A stretch of DNA of 64,000 nt, taken from contig CAVBBL010000012.1 in assembly GCA_963593905.1 (NCBI GenBank), forward strand, positions 1 through 64,000, written 5' to 3'. Made by a program: the position numbers and the translations under genes. Source of the stretch: CAG-791 sp963593905. Lineage in GTDB: Bacteria > Bacillota > Clostridia > Lachnospirales > Lachnospiraceae. The notes under the pieces are model-generated. The model was given only the letters and a program-made list of their open reading frames with translations, was not told where the DNA came from and did no database searches. Below are positions 32,831-42,200 of the stretch, in pieces (the first letter of the stretch is position 1; each line of letters begins with the position of its first letter).

Positions 32831-34825
32831 ATGAAACATTCCATTGCCAGATCCATATTGCGGCTGATCATGTTCATCGCCCTTGCCTTTACTGGTGTTA
32901 TGACCTTTTCCACCATAAGAACAGCCCAGGAGGATGCCTATGAGCATGGACAACTTCTGGCCTTTCAGGGAGCCCAGTCCCTTTCCTTCTCCTACTCCTG
33001 GTATGAGGAGGACGTGCTTTTTTATAATGAGAGGGCCAGAGAAAAGGTGTACACCACCATGGAAAAGCTCAGAAAGGACGATGATCTTTTATTTCTCTAT
33101 ATCGTGGTTCCCAATGAAGAAGAGAGTACCATGCACTACGTGTATCTGGTGGGAGACGAGGAATCGGAGGGAGTGAAGGATGTGCTGGAGAGCATCAGGA
33201 AAGAACCCATCCAGAAGAGGTCCGGTTTTTCGCAGGCCATGTTGGCAGTGATGCGGGGAGAGAGTGAACGGGAAGATATTGAGATGAACAACGAGTTCGG
33301 GCATGTCATCTCCACGTACGTGCCCCTTTACGGGGAAAATGATGCAATCATTGGCGTGGTCGGTGCTGATGTAAGTATCTCTAAGATAGAATTGTCCCTG
33401 ATGCAGAGCCTTCCGGGAAAGCTGCTTTTTGCCATGCTTATCGGTGTGATCAGCCCCTTGATCCTCTATGCTTATATGCGCAAAAGTGTCATTGATCCAG
33501 CAGAAAAAATCAGCGCTGCCATGCAGGAATTCGGCAAGGACGGGCAATATGATGTGAAGCCTCTTGCGCTTCACTGCAACAATGAATTTGGACAGATCGA
33601 AGCTTCCTTTAACAAAATGGCAGTGAATATACGGGATAATGTGGACCGAATTCAAAAATACACGGAAATGCAGAATCGCCAGGCTTATGAGCTGCGTGCA
33701 GCGGCAAAGATCCAGCAGGGATTTCTCCCGGATGCCCATTGGGAGGATGAGTCCTGTGAGATCAGCGGCTGCATGATTCCGGCGAAAAATATCGGCGGCG
33801 ATTTCTTCGATTATTTCACCTGTAACGGACAGACAGTGCTGATCATCGCCGATGTATCGGGAAAGGGCCTCAGCGGCGCCATCTTTATGGCCAGCGCCAT
33901 TACCCTGATGCGAGGCTTTGCCAAGCGCTTTACTGATCCCCATGACGTGTTGACGGCAGTAAACCAGGAACTGGAGCGCACCAATGCCAATATGATGTTT
34001 GTGACAGTTTTTCTGGCTTATGTGGATATGAGCAAAGGGATAATCCGCTATTGTAACGCCGGGCACAATCCGCCCTATCTGATCAGCGACGGAAAGGTGC
34101 GGCAGCTCACCGGCTCCGGCGGTGTGCCCCTGGGAATCCTGGAGGATGAAGTCTATGAGACGGCAGAGGAATTCCTGCCTCTTGGCAGCACGATCTTTTT
34201 CTACACTGACGGTGTCAATGAGGCAGAAGACAGGACCGCAGCCTTTTTTGGAAATGAGCGGTTGGAGGCCTGCCTTAGGAGCAGCAGCGGAGCAGACGCT
34301 ATAGAAAAGATGCGGGAAGCATTAACGGAATTTACCGCGGACTGTGAGCAATATGATGATATTACGATGCTCACCTTTACCTCCAGGGCAGAGAAGCTGG
34401 CGCTGCCGGCAAAGGTATCAGAATTTCCGAAGCTGCAGAGCTGGATTCTGGAGGATGAACGGATTCCGGAGAAGACTGGAAAAGTGCTTTGCCTGATGGG
34501 AGAGGAGGCCTTTGTCAATATCGCTTCCTATGCCTATGGAGAGAAGGAAGGCATGGTCCTGATCCGCAAAAAAGTCCTGCCGGACGGAAGCTGTCTTTTG
34601 CAGTTTACGGACAGCGGCGTCCCTTTTGATCCCACACAGGATGTCACGGATATCGAGGAATATGATCCTTTCGCGCAGGTGGGAGGACTGGGGCGTTTTA
34701 TGATTGAATCCATGGCGGATGTGTGGCACTATACGAATATGGACGGTCACAATATCCAGCTGGTGATCAAGAAAATTGAACAGGAAAATCCATCAGAAAA
34801 GCAGCCGGAAAAACAGGCGGAATAA
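32831..34825 (+). CDS. SpoIIE/RsbU-type phosphatase fused to RsbW-like kinase domain
   Basis: 664 aa. TM helix (about 9-28), extracytoplasmic sensor (30-190), second TM (about 193-212), HAMP (213-275), PP2C SpoIIE domain (about 297-515: NIGGDFFDYF, IADVSGKGLSGA, CNAGHNPPYL, FYTDGVNEAED) and a C-terminal HATPase of the anti-sigma kinase type (520-655: GEEAFVNIASYAY, FTDSGVPFDP, GGLGRFMI). Thus one polypeptide carries both phosphatase and kinase of a partner switch. The STAS substrate is encoded two genes downstream (35838). No sigma factor is nearby. It lies 56 bp before the PPTase gene, joining sensing to the biosynthetic cluster. Confidence 0.92.
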   Translation: MKHSIARSILRLIMFIALAFTGVMTFSTIRTAQEDAYEHGQLLAFQGAQSLSFSYSWYEEDVLFYNERAREKVYTTMEKLRKDDDLLFLYIVVPNEEESTMHYVYLVGDEESEGVKDVLESIRKEPIQKRSGFSQAMLAVMRGESEREDIEMNNEFGHVISTYVPLYGENDAIIGVVGADVSISKIELSLMQSLPGKLLFAMLIGVISPLILYAYMRKSVIDPAEKISAAMQEFGKDGQYDVKPLALHCNNEFGQIEASFNKMAVNIRDNVDRIQKYTEMQNRQAYELRAAAKIQQGFLPDAHWEDESCEISGCMIPAKNIGGDFFDYFTCNGQTVLIIADVSGKGLSGAIFMASAITLMRGFAKRFTDPHDVLTAVNQELERTNANMMFVTVFLAYVDMSKGIIRYCNAGHNPPYLISDGKVRQLTGSGGVPLGILEDEVYETAEEFLPLGSTIFFYTDGVNEAEDRTAAFFGNERLEACLRSSSGADAIEKMREALTEFTADCEQYDDITMLTFTSRAEKLALPAKVSEFPKLQSWILEDERIPEKTGKVLCLMGEEAFVNIASYAYGEKEGMVLIRKKVLPDGSCLLQFTDSGVPFDPTQDVTDIEEYDPFAQVGGLGRFMIESMADVWHYTNMDGHNIQLVIKKIEQENPSEKQPEKQAE

Positions 34826-34881
34826 TAACCTGGGAAACAGATCACAGGCAGTGACGGGTGATTCATTGGAGGAATATTGGA

Positions 34882-35550
34882 TTGAGGGTTTACGTGGCCG
34901 ATGTGGAGAGTCTGGCAGACCCTTCTGCATACCGGGAAGCTTATGAAAAGTCAGGAAGAAAGCGGCAGGAAAAGGCTGATCGTTTCCGTTTCCCGGCAGA
35001 TAAAAGACTTTGCCTGGGAGCAGAGCTTCTGCTGCAGGAGGCATTGGAGAGAGAGGGAATCCGGGACAGGGAGATAGAGGTAATGCCCGGCGGTAAGCCC
35101 TATCTTAAAAATGTAAAAGAATGGTACTTTAATCTAAGCCATTCCGGCACCAAAGTAATGTGTGTATTGGCCAGGGCGCCGGTGGGCTGTGATATCGAAG
35201 AAAGAAAGGATCCGCCTTTGACGGTTGCAGGAAAGGTCTTTTCCGGGGAAGAGCAGGATAGGCTTCTGCAGCTGGAAGGAGAGGAACAGAAGCAGTATTT
35301 CTACAGGATCTGGACCGGAAAGGAAAGCTGTCTGAAGATGACCGGGGTGGGACTGCGGCATACACCGGATGACTTTACGGTGCATGTTCCCTTTGGCAGA
35401 CAGATGGTGGGAAAGAAATGGGTCAGGTTTTATGAGGTTCCCTGCGGAGAGGATTACCAGGGAACCATTTGTAAAGAAGAAATCATTGCAGAAGATACAG
35501 CAGGCGACACAGCAGCAGCTGAGGTAACATGCATTAGCATAGAACTTTGA
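34882..35550 (+). CDS. 4'-phosphopantetheinyl transferase (Sfp-type)
   Basis: 222 aa, Sfp/AcpT family: GGKPYLKN, FNLSHSGTKVMCVLA, the magnesium-binding VGCDIEERKD and the catalytic WTGKESCLKMTGVG. It transfers phosphopantetheine from CoA to the T-domain serines of the two synthetases that follow. TTG at 34882 is preferred because GGAGG lies 9 nt upstream; an earlier in-frame GTG overlaps that site. Size and motifs are normal. Confidence 0.9.
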   Translation: MRVYVADVESLADPSAYREAYEKSGRKRQEKADRFRFPADKRLCLGAELLLQEALEREGIRDREIEVMPGGKPYLKNVKEWYFNLSHSGTKVMCVLARAPVGCDIEERKDPPLTVAGKVFSGEEQDRLLQLEGEEQKQYFYRIWTGKESCLKMTGVGLRHTPDDFTVHVPFGRQMVGKKWVRFYEVPCGEDYQGTICKEEIIAEDTAGDTAAAEVTCISIEL

Positions 35551-35559
35551 GAGTATAGA

Positions 35560-35775
35560 AAGTGTTTGTAAACTCCTATATCATGATACCAGGGTCAAAA
35601 GGTCCAAAACTCCGATGAGAACTTGCTCTCATGAGGAGTTTTGACCTTGGGGCCCGCCAAAACATGAGTAAGTAGCCATTTTTCGAAGAAAAATGAGCGG
35701 ATTACGAATGTTTTGAGGATTGCGGTAGCGCAAAGCGCGGAGCAATCCGGGTATCAGGGTCAAAAGGTCCCAAAA
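35560..35775. repeat. Palindromic element flanked by direct repeats
   Basis: The near-identical 19-mers TACCAGGGTCAAAAGGTCC (35588-35606) and TATCAGGGTCAAAAGGTCC (35752-35770) bound about 145 bp that holds several hairpins: AAAACTCC..GGAGTTTT with ATGAGA/TCTCAT inside, TTTTTCG/CGAAAAA, and GGATTGC..GCAATCC with GCGC/GCGC. It has no coding content. It resembles a small non-autonomous mobile palindrome inserted between PPTase and STAS genes. Confidence 0.6.
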
Positions 35776-35837
35776 GAAAAAGGCTGTTCGTGCTGGTGCG
35801 ATAAGACTGCACAGATAAAAGATACAGAGGTGAGCTT

Positions 35838-36146
35838 ATGTTTACAATGGAAACAAAGAAAAGTGAACAGGAAACAGAAGTCTTCCTGGAGGGTATGATT
35901 GATTCCACCACGGCGGGAGAGTTCGCAGCCGGGATGGAAGAGGTATTAAAGGAGCAGCCCGGGGCCATGGTCCTTGATTTTAAGAAGGTGGATTATATCT
36001 CCTCCGCAGGCTTCCGCATCCTTTTTATGATTGCAAAGGAAATGAAGAAAAATCAGGGAAAATTAAGCGCACGGGGTGTCAGTGCGGAAATCCAGAACCT
36101 GTTTAATATGGTGCATATGGATCATGTCATGGAGATTTTGGCATGA
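35838..36146 (+). CDS. STAS-domain anti-anti-sigma protein
   Basis: 102 aa, SpoIIAA/RsbV type, with the phosphorylation loop VDYISSAGFRIL (Ser55/Ser56) and the preceding beta strand AMVLDFKKV. Serine phosphorylation by an RsbW-like kinase inactivates such proteins and a SpoIIE-type phosphatase restores them; both activities are on the 32831 protein. GAGGTGAGCTT precedes the start. It lies 81 bp ahead of the NRPS gene. With no cognate sigma factor in view, its partner may be elsewhere or may be a non-sigma target. Confidence 0.92.
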   Translation: MFTMETKKSEQETEVFLEGMIDSTTAGEFAAGMEEVLKEQPGAMVLDFKKVDYISSAGFRILFMIAKEMKKNQGKLSARGVSAEIQNLFNMVHMDHVMEILA

Positions 36147-36227
36147 TCCTGTCATGGCAATGCTTGAAAAGATGATCGGCAGATGCCGGCATGTTTTTAA
36201 AACGTCTATGGGAAGGAAAGGCAGACT

Positions 36228-39200
36228 ATGAAGTATACATTACTGCAGAATCAGCTGGGAATCTATGGGGCAGAAGTGCTTTCCAAGGAAGATTCCGACT
36301 ACAACATTGAGATACTGACTTCTCTGGATCCACAGATAGATCCGGAGCGGCTGAGGGCGGCGCTGGATGAGACCGTGAAGGCACATCCTTACGTGAAATC
36401 CCGCTTGGGATATACCGCTGGGCAGGACGTCTGCCTGGAGACTCATGAGGAGGATGCTTTTGAGGCAAAGATCCTGGACGTGCCGGATATAGAGGATGTC
36501 AGGGAAGGACTCAATCACTCCTATGACTTTTTTAAGGATCGTCTTTTCCGTGCGGAGATTTACCGCACACCGGGCGGTAATTATCTCTATGTAAATGCTT
36601 CCCATCTTATCTTTGACGGCTGGTCCTATCATGTCTTTTTCCGGGAAGTATCCAGAGCCTATCAGGGACAGGTTCCTCTTGGTGAGGGCGAGGGAATCTT
36701 TGCGCTGCACCGTCAGGAGGAAGAAGCCAGAAGCGGCGCTGTTTTTGAAGAGGAAAAGTCCTGGTATCTGCAGGAATTCGCTCCCTATGGAGAAACCAAT
36801 TCCATGCCGCTGCCGGACAGACAGCAGAAGGAAGTACGGTTTAAGGATCGCACCCTGATGATTCCTGTGGATGAGTCTGCCTTAGAGGCATTGGCAGCAA
36901 AGACCCATACCACAAAGTCCACCATTTTTATGGCAGCTTTTGCCTTGACGCTGGCTAAATTCAGCGCCGATGACAAGGTGTTCTTTACTACCATTTATCA
37001 CGGCAGATGCTGTGAAGAGGTGAAAAATACGCTGGGTATGCTGGTCAGGACATTGCCGGTGGGTATCAGTCTGGATGGCCTTGGCAGCACAGAGGCTCTT
37101 CTGGGGGCACTGAGAGCGCAGCTTATAAAGACCAGAGAGAGCAAGGCCTATGCTTTTACAGATTTAAGCAGAGATCTGGGTGTAAAGAGTGACATTCTTT
37201 TCGCCTATCAGGGAGATTTCCATCACTGTGAACTGGAGACGGGAGATTGTACCGTGCCTGTGGATATGATGGAAAAGAGATCGCCGGGTGTTGTCCTAAG
37301 TACGCAGATCTTTACAAAGGCAGATGGCTATGAGGCTTTCTGTACCTACCCGGCACACCTTTACAGCGACGAACTGATCGGGCATTTCCTGGAGAGCTTC
37401 GGATATATTCTGGGTGAGCTTTTGACCAGGGACAGGATAGAAGATATTGAGATCTGTGATGAAAAGCAGTGTGCAACGCTGGATCAGTTTAATCCGGCTT
37501 CTTTTGATGCCGACATGGGACGGCAGGATATCCTGACACCCTTCAAGAAGAACGTGGAAAACTATCCTTCCATGACAGCTTTGGTCTATAAGGAAAAGCA
37601 ATACACCTTTAAGGAACTGGATGAGATAACAGATCGTCTGGGGGCAGTGATTTATGACGAAGTGCGCAAAGCCGACACAGAGGGTCAGCCTGTGGTTTCC
37701 ATCCTCATCTCCCGAAATGAAAACATGGTCATCGCGCCCCTGGCCGCTATGAAGGCCGGCTGTGCTTATCAGCCTCTGGATCCGGCTTATCCCGAAGAAC
37801 GGCTCAACTTTATGGTGAAGGATGCCGGAGCGGCATTGGTCATCGAGGAGCCCTGCTACAGTCAGGTGCTGACAGAATATACCGGAAGCCGACTGTCCAC
37901 AGATGCCTTTGAAGAGATCTTTGAGGGAGAGATGCCCGCAGTCGCTCTGCCCGGCATTTCCCCGGAAGACGGTATGGTGCTCTTGTATACTTCCGGTTCC
38001 ACCGGCGTGCCCAAGGGTGTAATTCTGGAGCAGCGCAATATTGCTGCCTGGTGCGGCTGGTATGAGCGCTATCTGGATCTGGAGCCCGGGGATAATCTGG
38101 CCTGCTACGCTTCCTTTGGCTTTGACGCCCATATGGCGGATATCTATCCCGCATTGACGGGAGCAAAGACGGTGCATATCATTCCGGAGGAGATTCGGTT
38201 AGACCTGATTGCTCTGAACCAATATTTCATGGATCACAATGTGCGCAGTACGGTGATCACCACAGCGGTCGCTTTTCAGTTTGCCTCCAATATCAGGAAG
38301 ACGAGCCTTAAATACCTTCTGACCGGCGGAGAGAAACTGGCTTCTCTGGAGCCGCCTGCAGAGTATACATTGATCAATGTCTACGGTCCTACCGAGACTA
38401 CTATTTGTGTTACCGCGAAAAAGGTCCTGGAGAAGGAAAATAATATTCCCATCGGTGCAGGCTATGACATCAACAGACTTTACGTGGTAGATCGTTACCT
38501 CCACAGACTTCCGGCGGGAGCCCCCGGAGAGCTGCTCATCGCCGGACCTCAGGTGGGAAGAGGATACTTAAACCGTCCGGAAAAGACAGCAGAAGTATTT
38601 ATTACCGATCCCTTCCAAAAGGAGGAGAACGAACTGTTTCGCAGATGCTATCGCACCGGAGATATTGTGCGCTGGCGTGAAAACGGAGAGATTGAATTCG
38701 TGGGAAGAAGAGATCACCAGGTCAAGATCCACGGCTATCGCATAGAGCTGAAGGAAGTGGAGTCGGTGATCCGGGAATTCGACGGCATTGAGGATGCCAC
38801 GGTACAGGCCTTTGACGATCCTAACGGCGGCAAGTTCATCGCTGCCTATATCTGCGCAGAGACACCGGTGGATGTAGAAGCTATGAACGCCTTTATCGCA
38901 GAGAGAAAGCCTGCCTATATGGTGCCCTATGTCACCATGCAGATTGATAAGATTCCCTACAATGTGAACCAAAAGGTAGATAAAAACGCTCTGCCAAGGC
39001 CCGAATTAAAGGCAAAGACCGGCAGTCAGAACGCAGCGGCAGCTCCCCTTAATATCCTGGAGCAGGAGATAAAGGCATTACTGACAGAGATACTCGGGGC
39101 AGAGGAATTCGGCGTGGCGGATGAGCTGACGGCCATCGGCCTGACATCCATCAACAGCATTAAGCTGGCTACTGTGCTCTATAACAGATATGGGATAACG

Positions 39201-42200
39201 CTCAATGCCTTCGACCTTCTGGACGGCGCTACTTTGCAGACCATCGAAAATGCGATCCTGATGCAGTGGATGAAGAAGGATACGACGGCGGAGGATGCAA
39301 AAGAGGTATCGGCTGACGAGGCATTTTCTGGCACTGCATCTTCTGACAACGCAGAAGTATCAGATTCTGATGCTTCTGATGCAGTCGGAGGCGGCGGGAC
39401 TGCAGACACCGCGCAGAAAACTGCTTCTGACAGCGAAAAGAGTAAGGAAACTGCAGGCAAGAATATCTCACAGAATAAATACAGTGCGCCTTTAAGCTTT
39501 GCCCAGCAGGGCGTGTATTCGGAGTGTCTGGCAAATCCGGAGAGCACTTTTTACAATATCCCCAGCTGCCTGACGCTGCCCGCAGGGACAAAGCAGGAGG
39601 ATGCGGTAAAGGCGGTAAAGCAGCTGGCCGGGGCGCATCCGGGTCTTTGCAGTCACTTTACAGCAGATGATACACAGACGATCCTGCAGGTTACACTGAC
39701 GGATTATGCATTGGAAATTCCCGTGCTTTCCATGAGCGAGGAGGAGTTGGCTGTCTATAAAAAAGAATTTGTAAAGCCCTTCGACTTGGAAAAAGGTCCT
39801 CTGTGCCGATTTGCGCTGGTGCAGGCTGACGCACTTTATCTTTTAATGGATGTGCATCACCTGGCAGCGGACGGCGCGTCTGTGGATCTGATGCTCCGGG
39901 AGCTTTGCAAGGCTCTCGACGGGGAAAAGATCTCTCTCGAAAGTTACACCAGCTTTGATTTTGCAAGGGAGCAGCACCTGGAGGAGGAAAACGAAAAATT
40001 CTTCGATCAGGTGATGGCCGGTGTGGATGAGGCTTCTCAGCTGATTCCGGATGTATATGAAAAGGACAAGTCTCATACGGAGGGAAAGGTCGGTGCACCG
40101 GTGGATCTGGCAATGGTCAATGACTATGCGAGGAGCCACGGCATCACCCCGGCGGCGGTTTATCTGGCAGCATCCTTCCTGGCAGTGGGCCGCTATATCT
40201 GCGAGGATCATGTGGCGATAGCAACCATTTCCAGCGGCCGCAGTAATGTGCGCATTGCGGGTACAGTGGGCATGTTTGTCAATACCTTGCCCCTGGCAGC
40301 CCAGCTGGATCCGGAGGAAAAGGCAGAGGACTTTATACGCCGCAGCGCAGGTCTCTTTACGAATGTGATCCGTCATGAAAATCATCCCTTTGCAGCTATC
40401 GCCGCCAAATATGATTTTAAGCCCCAGATTTCCTATGCGTATCAGGTGGGAGTGCTGGGACAGTATGAAACGGCCCTGGGCAGTCTTAAGACAGAGGATT
40501 TATCCCCTGATCAGGCGAAGCTTCCTATCTCCATCCAGATCTTCGGAGAGGATGGAAAGCAGGGCATGGTGCAGGTCAATTACGATGCGGCGCTCTTTAG
40601 CGAGGCCTTCGCCAAAGGCTTTGCAAGGAGCATTGCGGTGGCGGCAAAGCAGCTGATGCGCCTTGATAAAGTAGGGGATGTGAGCCTGACGGAGAAGGAG
40701 GACTGGGCAAGGCTTGACAGCTATAATCAGCCCATGCGTCTTGACTTTGATCCTCAGGATTCGGTGGTAAGCAAATTTAAAAAGATTGCGGCGCAGTTCC
40801 CGGATAAAGAGGCAGCAGTTTATAAGGAGAAATCCTATACCTATCAGGAGTTGGATCAGGCTACAGACCGCCTGGCAGCCTGCATTTACGAAAAAGTCAG
40901 CAAGGCGACTGGGAAACAGGACCTCGCAGAGCAGGTGATTTCCGTGATCATTTCCCGCAGCGAGCATGTCTTCTTATTGCCCTTGGCTATTCTGAAGACC
41001 GGCTGCGGCTATGAGCCTTTAGATCCCAGCTATCCGCAGGAGAGACTGAACTTCATGGTGCAGGATGCGGGGGCAAGTCTTTTGATCGCTGAGAGAGAAC
41101 TGGCGCCGCTGGTCAGTGAATACCAGGGAGAGATTCTCTATGTGGACGAGCTGGATGAGGCGGCTGTCGCATTGACGCAGTACACGCTGCCCGCAGCACC
41201 GAAGGCGCATGATCTCATGATCATGCTTTACACCTCCGGCTCCACCGGCACGCCCAAAGGATGCCAGATCGAGCACGGCAACATGGTGGCCTTTGCCTAT
41301 GGCTCCAACCATGAGGGCTTTTATACTACAGACGGTCGGACTGCTTCCTTTGCCTCCTTTGGCTTTGATGTGTGTATGTCCGATACCTTCTGCACCCTCT
41401 TGAATGGTGCTACATTGTGCGTGATCCCGGAGGATGTGCGCATGAATTTAAATGCACTGGCGGCTTATTTCGACGAGGCGGGGATCACACAGGTGCTTCT
41501 GACCACCCAGGTGGGCGTGCAGTTCGTACAGAATTATCCGAAGATGAAGACCCTGCGATTCCTGGTCATGGGCGGAGAGAAGCTGCCGGCCTTAGATCCT
41601 TCCGCTTTGAATTACACGATCATCAATGGCTATGGTCCCACGGAGAATTGCTGCGGCGTCAGCCTCTTCCCCATCCGTTTCTGGGAGCCCAATGTGCCCA
41701 TCGGCAAGCCCATGGTGACCATCGCCGGTTACATATTGGATAAGAGCGGTCATCGCCTGCCCGCCGGCGCTGCAGGTGAATTCTGCCTGTGCGGCCCGCA
41801 GGTCACCAGAGGATATTTAAATCGGCCTGATAAGACGGCAGAGGCTTATACAAAGTCTCCTTACAATGCGTTCCGTATGTACCACACCGGTGATATTGTT
41901 CGCTACCGGGAGGACGGCAATGTGGAGTTTGTGGGCAGAAAGGACGGCCAGGTCAAAATCCGTGGCTTCCGCGTGGAGACTAAGGAAGTAGAGGCCGTGA
42001 TCAGAGAGTATCCCGGTATTGCCGATGCCACGGTGCAGGCCTACAGCTATGACAACGGCGGCAAGTATCTGGCAGCCTTTATCGTCAGCAGGGACAAGGT
42101 GGAGATTGAGAGCCTGAATCAGTTTATCAAGGATCGAAAGCCCGCCTACATGGTACCCCTTGTCACCATGCAGATCGATAAGATTCCGCTGACGGTCAAC

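Noticed and set aside
36228..36600. Inactive first condensation domain (first His of HHxxxDG replaced by Ser)
   Set aside because: The catalytic second His and the Asp-Gly are kept (SHLIFDG), so activity is still expected.
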